A DNA stretch of 23,682 bases from UBA1081 sp964613045. Its GTDB lineage: Bacteria > Bacillota > Clostridia > Oscillospirales > Acutalibacteraceae. The first letter of the stretch is position 1. Each line of letters begins with the position of its first letter. This document shows, one piece after another, positions 13,761 through 21,313 of the stretch. The position numbers and the translations under genes were made by a program. The notes under the pieces were generated by a model. That model ran no database searches. It was not told the origin of the DNA and was given only the letters and a program-made list of their open reading frames with translations. Location of the stretch: contig CAZTFS010000026.1 in assembly GCA_964613045.1 (NCBI GenBank), positions 1 to 23,682 of the forward strand. Reading direction: 5' to 3'.

Positions 13761-15242
13761 TTATGCGTCTGCCTGTGCGGACTTGAGTTTTTCTGCATTT
13801 TCCGCACGTTTTACTGTCAGCTCCTCCTGAAGCTTGGCAAGCCTTTTCTTGTTAAGAGGATAGAAAAGGAAGAGAATAAATATAACAGCGTAGCCGATAG
13901 CCATAACCCTTGTTACCATCTTATAAAGACGCTCACCTACACCGGGAATGTAGCCGACTGCACCTGAAGTTTCGGGATCGTACTTTGCATACTTATAAAG
14001 AAGCTGAAGACCGCCCGAATCAGCAACAGTCTGACCGACTTTTCTTGCGAATGTGTAGACAGCATAAATTGCACTCTCGTTCTTGATTCCGGTAACGTTC
14101 TCCTGCCAGTCGATAACGTCGGTAACAACTGCCCAGTTGAGAATTGAAACAAAGGAATAACCTGCACCAACTGCAAAATTGAGAATAAAGAAGGGAGCAG
14201 GATTTTCACGAAGGCTGTCATTCGGTCCGATAAAGCTGAGAACTATGCTTGATACTGTTGCGAGACCGAGACCCCATGTACAAAGCTCTTTTTTACCGAA
14301 TTTCGCTGAAAGCTTGGGTACAAAAAGAATAAGAAGAACCATAGGAGCATAAGTTGAAATGGTAAGAAGTATGGACAGATCGGCATTTGCAAAGTAGTTC
14401 TTTGTAAGGTACTGATTGAACGAACCGAACTGAAGAAGACCGCTGATAACAAGACCTGCAAGTGTAACGGTCATGAAGGGTCTGCTCTTGAAAAGTGTTC
14501 CGTAAGTAAGTTTTATATTGACTTTTTTCTTTTCGGGAGAGTAGAGAACTCTTTCCTTTGTAGTCTTGTAACAAGTCATATATGCGACAACTGCAAGGGC
14601 TGAAAGCACACATGCTGCAACAAAAGTCTTTTCGGGGTTGAGCTTTGCACCGTCATCATAAATAATCTTCTGTGCGACAAGTGTAACTGCCGCACCGCCG
14701 ACACCTGCACCGACAGAACGCATTGTAGAAAGCAATGTTCTGCCGTTGGGATCGTCCGTAATTGCAGAAGCCAGCGAACCGTAAGGAATATTTATGGCAG
14801 TATAAAGCATACCGTATACGCAGTATGAAATATATGCAAATGCAAGAAGAAGTGCATAAGATGAAATAACATTCTGCACATTAAGGAAACACAGTGCCGT
14901 TGAGATCGCCAACGGAATCGAAACAGTTTTCAGATACGGACGGAACTTGCCGTTTTTACCCGGACGTCTTGTATCAACTATTATTCCCCATAACGGGTCG
15001 TTGATCGCATCCCACAATCTGATCACAAGAAACAGGATCGTAAGGTCGGTACTTATCTTAGTGGCAGATGCTCCGTGTCCCGGAAGAAGACAGTCGGTAT
15101 AGAATACCTTAAGGTATGTTGATACAAATGTCAGCACAAAAAGATTTCCCATATCGCCGAAAAGATATCCCACTGCTTCACCGACAGAGATTGCATTCGG
15201 ATGCTTTGCGGCATGAGGTGCCTGAGGTTTTGATTTAGCCAT
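13761..15242 (-). CDS. GPH-family sugar:cation symporter (MFS)
   Basis: The product is 493 residues with about twelve membrane segments. It belongs to the glycoside-pentoside-hexuronide:cation symporter family (MelB/XynB/UidB relatives). The opening segment GEAVGYLFGDMGNLF (about 21-35) is typical. The family motif RLWDAINDPLWGIIVD (about 74-89) carries the Asp residues that bind cation and sugar in MelB. The long charged C-terminal tail (about 465-493) is cytosolic. It imports a glycoside or oligosaccharide with sodium or protons; the sugar cannot be read from sequence and no glycoside hydrolase gene is adjacent. GGAGGG lies nine bases before ATG, and a good promoter lies upstream. It is probably the first gene of a three-gene unit in which palindromic elements fill both gaps. 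Confidence 0.93.
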   Translation of the reverse strand: MAKSKPQAPHAAKHPNAISVGEAVGYLFGDMGNLFVLTFVSTYLKVFYTDCLLPGHGASATKISTDLTILFLVIRLWDAINDPLWGIIVDTRRPGKNGKFRPYLKTVSIPLAISTALCFLNVQNVISSYALLLAFAYISYCVYGMLYTAINIPYGSLASAITDDPNGRTLLSTMRSVGAGVGGAAVTLVAQKIIYDDGAKLNPEKTFVAACVLSALAVVAYMTCYKTTKERVLYSPEKKKVNIKLTYGTLFKSRPFMTVTLAGLVISGLLQFGSFNQYLTKNYFANADLSILLTISTYAPMVLLILFVPKLSAKFGKKELCTWGLGLATVSSIVLSFIGPNDSLRENPAPFFILNFAVGAGYSFVSILNWAVVTDVIDWQENVTGIKNESAIYAVYTFARKVGQTVADSGGLQLLYKYAKYDPETSGAVGYIPGVGERLYKMVTRVMAIGYAVIFILFLFYPLNKKRLAKLQEELTVKRAENAEKLKSAQADA

Positions 15243-15275
15243 TTTTCATTTCCCTCCGTTTTACATTATAAAAGT

Positions 15276-15304
15276 ATTTTACAGTATTTGGTCTGCAAAG
15301 TCAA
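15276..15304 (-). promoter_or_regulatory. Sigma-A-type promoter of the GPH transporter gene
   Basis: On the minus strand there is TTGACT (15299-15304), a 17-base spacer and TAAAAT (15276-15281). Each box differs from consensus at one position. The predicted start near 15269 gives a leader of about 27 bases with the GGAGGG site. It may also serve the dCMP deaminase and phosphoesterase genes downstream. Confidence 0.75.
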
Positions 15305-15391
15305 TAAATACTTGATATCTGTTTTTATTTTTGATAGAATTAATTAAACTTACAAATCGGCATAAATTTTATTCCTGTAACAGATTGCCAT

Positions 15392-15411
15392 TTAAAACAC
15401 TCTTGTTTTAA
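15392..15411. promoter_or_regulatory. Palindrome overlapping the -35 box of the dockerin gene
   Basis: ttaaaaca and tgttttaa form a perfect 8-bp inverted repeat around four bases. It covers the first part of the -35 box at 15403. Its size and place fit an operator site for a dimeric repressor, but no regulator is known and AT-rich DNA can produce such a repeat by chance. Confidence 0.35.
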
Positions 15412-15431
15412 TCTCTGTTTTAAGGTAATAT
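15403..15431 (+). promoter_or_regulatory. Promoter of the dockerin protein gene
   Basis: TTGTTT (15403-15408), a 17-base spacer and TAATAT (15426-15431) form a plausible sigma-A promoter. The predicted start near 15438 lies about 20 bases before the TTG start codon, just ahead of the GAGGGGG site. Confidence 0.55.
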
Positions 15432-15457
15432 ATTATCTGTATGAGGGGGTTATAAAA

Positions 15458-16192
15458 TTGAAAAGGATCGTTTCTGTTTTACTTATATTCATACTCGTAT
15501 ATACATCTGCATTAACGGCTTTTGCACAGGATACAGTCATAATTGACGGCATTGTCTATTCTTCCGACATGACTAAACTTATCAACTGCACTGAAAAATA
15601 CTCCGGCGGAGAGGAATTTTCTGTTCCAGAGGGAATCACCGAGATCTGTACAGGTGCTTTTCTCGATAATTCCATGATCAAAAAAGTCTATCTGCCGTTT
15701 TCTTTGCAGATCATCGGCACTGATGCATTCAGAAACAGCCGCATCGAGACAGTTTATCTTCCTCTTTCCGAAAATCTGACTAAAATTCAGAGCTGTGCTT
15801 TTTTCGGCTGTAAAAATCTCATAAATGTGTATCTCTGCTCTTCAAACTCTGCCGAAATAGGCGAAAGTGCATTCAAAAACTGCATTTCACTTACAGATGT
15901 ATATCTTCCGGAAAGTCTTATCCCCGAATCCGCTTTTACAGGTTGCACAAGTCTTAAAAATGTAAATCTCGGCAAAGATAAAAATGAATGTAAAACATAC
16001 TCAATCGGTTTTACGGACATAAACGGCAATGTTACCGCAAGCAGTGCAAGAACCATACTCAGACTTGCTGCCGAAATTGAAATCAGACTTGCAAATGTGC
16101 ATCTGTCAGCAGATGTAAACCGAGACGGTAAGATCACGGCTGCCGACGCAAGACAGACGCTGAGAGTTGCGGCAAAACTTGAACAGTTTTAA
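15458..16192 (+). CDS. Secreted BspA-like leucine-rich-repeat protein with C-terminal dockerin
   Basis: The product is 244 residues. A signal peptide (KR, then a hydrophobic core, ending near ALTAFAQ at about residue 24) sends it out of the cell. Residues about 50-175 are BspA-type leucine-rich repeats (LRR_5), with repeated units such as ITEICTGAFL, LQIIGTDAF and CKNLINVYL. The C-terminal 60 residues form a type I dockerin-like module of two repeats. The second (ADVNRDGKITAADARQTLR) has a complete calcium loop. The first (DINGNVTASSAR) lacks two loop residues and the final Asp, so it probably binds calcium poorly. A dockerin anchors proteins to a cohesin. BspA-type repeats usually bind proteins or surfaces. 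Start: TTG with GAGGGGG eight bases upstream. A strong terminator follows. Confidence 0.88.
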   Translation: MKRIVSVLLIFILVYTSALTAFAQDTVIIDGIVYSSDMTKLINCTEKYSGGEEFSVPEGITEICTGAFLDNSMIKKVYLPFSLQIIGTDAFRNSRIETVYLPLSENLTKIQSCAFFGCKNLINVYLCSSNSAEIGESAFKNCISLTDVYLPESLIPESAFTGCTSLKNVNLGKDKNECKTYSIGFTDINGNVTASSARTILRLAAEIEIRLANVHLSADVNRDGKITAADARQTLRVAAKLEQF

Positions 16193-16236
16193 TTATTTCA
16201 ATAGATTTATCCCGACCACAAGGACGGATATAATTG

Positions 16237-16266
16237 AAAAAAGCACTTCCGAAGAAGTGCTTTTTT
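16237..16266. terminator. Strong bidirectional terminator shared by dockerin gene and tRNA-Lys/secG
   Basis: The arms 16237-16249 and 16254-16266 are perfect 13-bp complements around a CGAA tetraloop. A runs become U-tracts on the opposite strand, so both directions are served. On the minus strand the stem begins one base after the encoded CCA end of the tRNA. Confidence 0.93.
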
Positions 16267-16267
16267 C

Positions 16268-16343
16268 TGGTGACTCAGCGGGGATTCGAACCCCGGACAC
16301 CCTGCTTAAAAGGCAGGTGCTCTGCCGACTGAGCTACTGAATC
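16268..16343 (-). tRNA. tRNA-Lys (anticodon TTT)
   Basis: The gene is 76 bases including an encoded CCA. On the minus strand the acceptor arms GATTCAG and CTGAGTC pair over seven positions (one G-U). The D stem is GCTC/GAGC, the anticodon stem CCTGC/GCAGG encloses CTTTTAA (anticodon TTT), and the T arm is CGGGG-TTCGAAT-CCCCG. The discriminator base is A. It reads both lysine codons AAA and AAG. It follows secG by 21 bases and ends at a terminator, so it may be processed from a secG-tRNA transcript. Confidence 0.97.
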
Positions 16344-16364
16344 ACGGTATTCATAAAATCTGAC

Positions 16365-16616
16365 TTAACCTACAAAACCAATCAGAAGAGTGGTAGCAAG
16401 TGTCAGAATTACAAATGCTGCTGTAAGTACCTTAGTAACTTTTTCAAGCTTAGCTTCCGTAGTACGGCCTTTGTTCTTACCGAAAAAAGTATCAGCACCG
16501 CCTGCGATAGCTCCGGAAAGACCCTGCTGCTTGCTCTGCTGAAGAAGAACAAGAACGATAAGTGCAATCGATATTAGAATTAAAACTCCACCGAGGATAT
16601 ATTCCCAAACTGACAT
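16365..16616 (-). CDS. secG: Preprotein translocase subunit SecG
   Basis: The product is 83 residues, the normal SecG length. It has two membrane segments (about 6-26 and 63-82). Between them is the conserved Gln/Gly-rich loop LLQQSKQQGLSGAIAGG and FFGKNKGRT, the family signature. SecG assists SecYEG in moving unfolded proteins across the membrane with SecA. GGAAG lies eight bases before ATG. A tRNA-Lys follows 21 bases downstream, probably on the same transcript. In many Firmicutes secG precedes rnr and smpB; those are not here. Confidence 0.95.
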   Translation of the reverse strand: MSVWEYILGGVLILISIALIVLVLLQQSKQQGLSGAIAGGADTFFGKNKGRTTEAKLEKVTKVLTAAFVILTLATTLLIGFVG

Positions 16617-16652
16617 CGGGTCAACTTCCTTTCATCTCATCAAATAAACAAA

Positions 16653-16669
16653 AAACGCATTAAGCGTTT
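16653..16669 (-). other. Small hairpin with U-tract in the secG leader
   Basis: AAACGC and GCGTTT form a 6-bp stem around five bases. On the minus strand it is followed by T runs reaching 16644, about 35 bases before the secG start. It resembles a weak attenuator or terminator between promoter and gene. The stem is short, so an effect is uncertain. Confidence 0.3.
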
Positions 16670-16681
16670 GATTGCCTGTAT

Positions 16682-16710
16682 AGATTATCACATTACGCCA
16701 TAAAAATCAA
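16682..16710 (-). promoter_or_regulatory. Probable secG/tRNA-Lys promoter
   Basis: On the minus strand TTGATT (16705-16710) is followed after 17 bases by TAATCT (16682-16687). An overlapping extended -10, TGTGATAAT (16684-16692), is an alternative reading. Either would start transcription about 60 bases before secG. Confidence 0.4.
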
Positions 16711-16809
16711 GTCTTTTTTCAAATTTTTTTACTTTTTTTAATTTTGACACAAAACAGCGTTTTTTACCCCCAAAATCTATTCAAAACAGAAAAATTTAAA
16801 AAATTTCTC

Positions 16810-16837
16810 TTGACGAAAATCCAATATAATGTATAAT
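16810..16837 (+). promoter_or_regulatory. Strong promoter of the topoisomerase operon
   Basis: TTGACG (16810-16815), a 16-base spacer and a perfect TATAAT (16832-16837) are present. A second TATAAT lies at 16825-16830, but at the wrong distance from the -35 box. The surrounding 150 bases are very AT-rich with phased A and T runs, which could make the DNA curved. That would suit a promoter sensitive to supercoiling. The leader is about 45 bases. Confidence 0.75.
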
Positions 16838-16890
16838 AATATAGAATAACCACAAAATCATGATATTGCTAACCATATACGGAGGCAGAA

Positions 16891-18873
16891 ATGGCAAGAA
16901 AAAAAGATTACAGTAATGAAGATATAAAATTGCTCAAAGGTGCGGATAAGGTTCGTCTGCGACCTGCCGTTATCTTCGGCTCTGACGGTATCGACGGCTG
17001 TCAGCACTCTGTTTTTGAAATTATTTCAAACTCCATCGACGAGGCAAGAGAGGGCTACGGCTCAAAGATAGTCATAACAAGATTCCTTGACCGTTCCATT
17101 GAAGTTCAGGACTACGGCAGAGGTATGCCTGTGGGCTGGAATGCAAATGAAGAACGGTTTAACTGGGAACTGCTTTTCTGCGAAATGTATGCAGGCGGCA
17201 AATATGACACTAATAATAACGGTAATTACGAATATTCGTTAGGTCTTAACGGTCTCGGTCTTTGTGCAACTCAGTTTGCATCTGAATATATGGATGCCGA
17301 AATTCACCGTGAGGGCAAGTGCTATACTCTTCACTTTGAAAAGGGCTACGCTGTCGGAGACATGCACGAAGAGCCTTATGCAAAACGTGACACAGGTACG
17401 AGGATCAAATGGAAGCCCGACCTTGACGTTTTTACCGATATTGATATACCTGTCGAATATTTCACAGAAGTTCTTGAAAGACAGGCTGTTGTCAACAACG
17501 GACTTAAATTCATATTTAAAAACCAGATCACGGAATCAAAATTCGAAACCACCGAATTCATTTACGAAAACGGTATCAAAGATTATGTTGAGCAGTTCTG
17601 CGGCGAAGATGCCTTTACCACTGTTCAGTCATGGAGTACCGAAAGAAAAGGTAAAGACCGTGAGGACAAGGACGAATATAAGGTTAAGATAAATGTTGCC
17701 CTTGCCTTCTCAAAGAAAAAACAGCTCAAGGATTTTTACCACAACTCAAGCTGGCTTGAGCACGGCGGAGCTCCCGACAAAGCGGTAAGAAGTGCATTTG
17801 TATCTCAGATAGACTCCTATCTCAAACAGACGGGTAAATACACAAAGTCTGACGGTAAGATCACATTCCAGGATATTGAAGACTGTCTTGTAATTATTAT
17901 TTCATCCTTTTCAACACAGACTTCCTACGAAAATCAGACAAAGAAAGCTATCACAAACAAGTTCATTCAGCAGGCAATGACGGAGTTTTTACGTCATCAG
18001 CTTGAAATATATTTCATTGAGAACAAGCTTGATGCAGACAGAATTGCCGACCAGGTGCTTATAAACCTCAGAAGCCGTGTAAAAGCTGAGGCGACAAGAC
18101 TTAATCTGCAAAAAACCCTTGCTTCATCAAATGACATGGCAAACAGAGTTGAAAAATTCGTTGACTGCCGAAGTAAAGATGTAAGCGAGCGAGAGATATT
18201 CATCGTTGAGGGTGACTCTGCATTGGGTGCATGTAAACAGGCAAGAGACTCTTCTTTCCAGGCAATCATGCCCGTAAGAGGTAAAATTCTCAACTGTCTT
18301 AAAGCTGATTATAACAAGGTTTTCAAAAGCGAAATAATCACAGACCTTATAAAGGTTCTCGGCTGCGGTGTTGAAGTCAGCACAAAGGCAAACAAGAACA
18401 TGTCAAACTTCAGCCTTGATAATCTGCGATGGAACAAAGTTATTATCTGTACCGATGCAGACGTTGACGGTTTCCAGATCCGCACACTGATTCTTACAAT
18501 GATCTATTCATTAATGCCCACTCTCATTCAGGAGGGAAAGGTGTTTATTGCCGAATCACCTCTTTATGAAATAACCTCGGGCAATCAGACATGGTTTGCA
18601 TATAATGAACAGGAAAAAGCGGAAGCACTTAAAGAGATCGGCGAGAAAAAATACACTATACAGCGTTCAAAAGGTCTCGGTGAAAATGAGCCCGACATGA
18701 TGTGGATGACTACTATGAATCCGAAAACAAGACGTCTTGTTAAAATTGAACCTACCGATGCACAAAGAACTGCGGAAGTATTCGACCTGCTTTTAGGTGA
18801 CAATCTTCAGGGCAGAAAAGAACACATTGCCGAATTCGGCAGTGATTACATTGACCTTGCAGACATAAGCTGA
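16891..18873 (+). CDS. parE: Type IIA DNA topoisomerase subunit B (ParE/GyrB-like, divergent)
   Basis: The product is 660 residues, normal for ParE/GyrB. The order is: GHKL ATPase domain (NSIDEA at 47-52, DYGRGMPV at 74-81, GGKYD at 102, LGLNGLG at 117-123), transducer, TOPRIM domain (VEGDSALGACKQARD near 440 and TDADVDG near 520), and tail KGLGENEPDMMWMTTMNP near 590. It supplies the ATP-driven gate of a DNA-strand-passing enzyme. Several near-invariant motifs are altered: GLHGVG reads GLNGLG, DNGRG reads DYGRG, and EGDSAGG reads EGDSALG. It is therefore a divergent paralogue, not the housekeeping gyrB. The partner subunit follows after 14 bases and both open with MARKK. GGAGG precedes ATG. 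Assignment to topoisomerase IV rather than gyrase is an inference. Confidence 0.93.
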   Translation: MARKKDYSNEDIKLLKGADKVRLRPAVIFGSDGIDGCQHSVFEIISNSIDEAREGYGSKIVITRFLDRSIEVQDYGRGMPVGWNANEERFNWELLFCEMYAGGKYDTNNNGNYEYSLGLNGLGLCATQFASEYMDAEIHREGKCYTLHFEKGYAVGDMHEEPYAKRDTGTRIKWKPDLDVFTDIDIPVEYFTEVLERQAVVNNGLKFIFKNQITESKFETTEFIYENGIKDYVEQFCGEDAFTTVQSWSTERKGKDREDKDEYKVKINVALAFSKKKQLKDFYHNSSWLEHGGAPDKAVRSAFVSQIDSYLKQTGKYTKSDGKITFQDIEDCLVIIISSFSTQTSYENQTKKAITNKFIQQAMTEFLRHQLEIYFIENKLDADRIADQVLINLRSRVKAEATRLNLQKTLASSNDMANRVEKFVDCRSKDVSEREIFIVEGDSALGACKQARDSSFQAIMPVRGKILNCLKADYNKVFKSEIITDLIKVLGCGVEVSTKANKNMSNFSLDNLRWNKVIICTDADVDGFQIRTLILTMIYSLMPTLIQEGKVFIAESPLYEITSGNQTWFAYNEQEKAEALKEIGEKKYTIQRSKGLGENEPDMMWMTTMNPKTRRLVKIEPTDAQRTAEVFDLLLGDNLQGRKEHIAEFGSDYIDLADIS

Positions 18874-18887
18874 CAGGAGTAAATAAA

Positions 18888-21131
18888 ATGGCAAGAAAAA
18901 AGAAAACTGATAATGAAATAAAGCATGAGGACTTGAACCCCAATGCACATATTTTAGGTGCAGGTGAAGTCCAGCCGCAGTTGATAACCGATACACTGGA
19001 AACTAACTACATGCCTTATGCAATGAGTGTTATACTTTCCCGTGCTATCCCCGAAATTGACGGCTTCAAGCCCTCTCACCGTAAGCTCCTGTACACAATG
19101 TACTTAATGGGACTTTTAAACGGTGCAAAGGTCAAGTCGGCAAACATTGTAGGCAGGACTATGCAGCTCAACCCTCACGGTGATGCGGCTATATACGAAA
19201 CGATGGTACGTCTTACAAGAGGTAACGAGGCACTGCTTCACCCTTACATTGATTCAAAGGGTAACTTCGGTAAGGCATATTCAAAAAATATGGCTTATGC
19301 GGCTTCGAGATACACGGAAGCAAAGCTTGACAAGCTTTCGGCTGAGCTTTTCAGAGATATCGACAAGGACACTGTTGATTTTGCTCCAAACTACGACAAC
19401 TCAATGACAGAGCCTACCCTGTTCCCTGTTACATTCCCGTCTATTCTTGTTAACAACAACATGGGTATTGCCGTCGGCATGGCAAGCAACATCTGTTCTT
19501 TCAATCTCAATGAAATATGCGAGACTACCATTGCACTTATCCGTGACCCCGACCATGACATATCGGAAACTCTCAAAGCTCCCGATTTCAGCGGCGGCGG
19601 TATTCTCCTTTACGATAAAGAAAAGCTCGACGAAATATACAAAACAGGCAGAGGCTCGGTAAGAGTACGTTCAAGATACAGCTACGATCAGAAGAATAAC
19701 TGCATCGACATTACAGAGATTCCTCCGTCAACCACAGTCGAAGCAATTATTGATAAAATAATCGAGCTGGCAAAAGCAGGCAAGCTCAAAGAGATCAGCG
19801 ACATAAGAGACGAAACTGATAAGTCAGGTCTTAAAATAACCGTCGACCTCAAGCGTGGTGTTGATGCTGAAAAGCTCATGAGCAAGCTGTTCCGTATGAC
19901 TCCCCTTGAAGATCCCACTTCCTGCAACTTCAACATTCTTATCGGCGGTGCTCCGAAAGTTCTCGGCGTCGGTGATATTCTTGAAGAGTGGCTGGGCTTC
20001 AGAATGGAATGCATCAAGAGAAGAACCGCATTCAGCTTAGGCAAAGCAAAGGACAAACTTCATCTTCTCTTAGGTCTTCAGAAAATTCTTCTTGATATAG
20101 ACAAGGCTGTTAAGATCGTAAGGGAAACCGAAGAAGAGGCTGAGGTTGTCCCCAACCTGATGATAGGCTTCGGTATTGATGAGATTCAGGCTGAATATGT
20201 TGCGGAAATAAAGCTCCGTCATTTAAACCGTGAATACATTCTCAAACGTCTTGAAGATATCGAAGACTTGAAGAAAACAATTGCAGATATGGAAGATATT
20301 CTTGCTCACAAGTCAAGAATAAAGAGTATCATCGTTTCCGAGCTTAAAGACGTAATGAAAAAGTACGGCAAAGAAAGAAGAACGGAAATTCTTTATGATT
20401 ATACTACCGATAAAGAAGATGCAGCGGAATCTGTCCCCGATTATCCTGTCAGACTGTTCTATACTCATGACGGATATTTCAAGAAGATAACACCCCTTTC
20501 GCTTCGTATGAGCAACGGCACTCACAAGCTCAAGGAGAACGATTTCATCACACAGGAGCTTGATTCTACAAATGCCGCAGAGCTGATGTTCTTCTCGGAT
20601 AAATGTCAGACTTACAAATCACGTGTAAGCGATTTTGAGGACTCAAAAACAAGCGTACTCGGCGATTACGTTCCCGCAAAATTAGGCTTTGACAGCGGTG
20701 AAGCATCTGTTTACATGACGGTTACCACCGATTACAGGGGCTATATGCTGTTCTTCTTTGAAAACGGCAAAATCGCAAAGGTCGATATGTCCGCTTACGA
20801 AACAAAAACAAACAGAAAGAAGCTCATCAATGCTTATTCTGATAAGTCACCGCTTGTTGCGGCTTACGCAATAACCGACGATACTGATTTTGTTATAAGA
20901 TCGACTTCCGGCAGACTGCTTATATTCAATTCCGGTGCAATTTCACCGAAGACCACAAAGAACACTCAGGGCGTCGCAGTCATGAATCTGAAAAAAGGTC
21001 ACAGAGTTGACAGCGTCGTATATTATCAGGACGGTATGTTCGTAAAACCACAGCGTTACAAAACAAAAACGCTTCCGTCAGCAGGTGCAATCCTCTCAGC
21101 AGAGGATTCCGGCGAGCAGATGACTTTTTAA
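18888..21131 (+). CDS. parC: Type IIA DNA topoisomerase subunit A (ParC/GyrA-like, divergent)
   Basis: The product is 747 residues. It is the DNA-cleaving subunit, with catalytic Tyr142 in AASRYTEAKL, the winged-helix stretch QLNPHGDAAIYETMVRL (93-109) and a long coiled-coil around 425-490. The C-terminal beta-propeller (about 530-740) is shorter than in GyrA, and I see no GyrA box (QRRGGKG). That favours a topoisomerase IV-like decatenase over a supercoiling gyrase. In the quinolone pocket, the positions matching E. coli GyrA Ser83 and Asp87 are Ala100 and Glu104. The YHPHG motif reads LNPHG. AGGAG lies eight bases before ATG, 14 bases after the B subunit gene. There is no immediate terminator; one appears about 95 bases later. 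Confidence 0.93.
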   Translation: MARKKKTDNEIKHEDLNPNAHILGAGEVQPQLITDTLETNYMPYAMSVILSRAIPEIDGFKPSHRKLLYTMYLMGLLNGAKVKSANIVGRTMQLNPHGDAAIYETMVRLTRGNEALLHPYIDSKGNFGKAYSKNMAYAASRYTEAKLDKLSAELFRDIDKDTVDFAPNYDNSMTEPTLFPVTFPSILVNNNMGIAVGMASNICSFNLNEICETTIALIRDPDHDISETLKAPDFSGGGILLYDKEKLDEIYKTGRGSVRVRSRYSYDQKNNCIDITEIPPSTTVEAIIDKIIELAKAGKLKEISDIRDETDKSGLKITVDLKRGVDAEKLMSKLFRMTPLEDPTSCNFNILIGGAPKVLGVGDILEEWLGFRMECIKRRTAFSLGKAKDKLHLLLGLQKILLDIDKAVKIVRETEEEAEVVPNLMIGFGIDEIQAEYVAEIKLRHLNREYILKRLEDIEDLKKTIADMEDILAHKSRIKSIIVSELKDVMKKYGKERRTEILYDYTTDKEDAAESVPDYPVRLFYTHDGYFKKITPLSLRMSNGTHKLKENDFITQELDSTNAAELMFFSDKCQTYKSRVSDFEDSKTSVLGDYVPAKLGFDSGEASVYMTVTTDYRGYMLFFFENGKIAKVDMSAYETKTNRKKLINAYSDKSPLVAAYAITDDTDFVIRSTSGRLLIFNSGAISPKTTKNTQGVAVMNLKKGHRVDSVVYYQDGMFVKPQRYKTKTLPSAGAILSAEDSGEQMTF

Positions 21132-21225
21132 CAGAATATTCCTGTAATATAATTTTGCACGATGTCAATACTACAATTGACGGATGCAACAGTTATATTT
21201 GAAGCGTTTGCATGTGTATCCGTAA

Positions 21226-21261
21226 GGCCCGTACTGTTCAGCGGTACGGGCTTGAATTTTT
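21226..21261 (+). terminator. Terminator of the topoisomerase operon
   Basis: gcccgtac (21227-21234) pairs with gtacgggc (21244-21251) around a 9-base loop, followed by TTGAATTTTT. The stem is GC-rich. The U-tract also contains the -35 box of the next promoter. Confidence 0.8.
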
Positions 21262-21279
21262 AATAATATATGATATAAT
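21252..21279 (+). promoter_or_regulatory. Promoter of the histidine phosphatase gene
   Basis: TTGAAT (21252-21257), a 16-base spacer and an extended -10 TGATATAAT (21271-21279) are present. It overlaps the tail of the topoisomerase terminator. Predicted start near 21286, about 28 bases before the ATG. Confidence 0.65.
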
Positions 21280-21313
21280 ATTTTAAAAATATCAGTTATC
21301 GGATGTGATATAA

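Noticed and set aside
16617..16890. Replication origin between the diverging blocks
   Set aside because: The stretch is AT-rich but has no cluster of TTATCCACA-type DnaA boxes, and no dnaA or dnaN nearby. It reads better as two opposing promoters.
21132..21225. Small gene or RNA after the topoisomerase A subunit
   Set aside because: There is no open frame with a binding site and only weak partial inverted matches (ggatgcaa near 21182 and ttgcat near 21208). I see nothing I can support.
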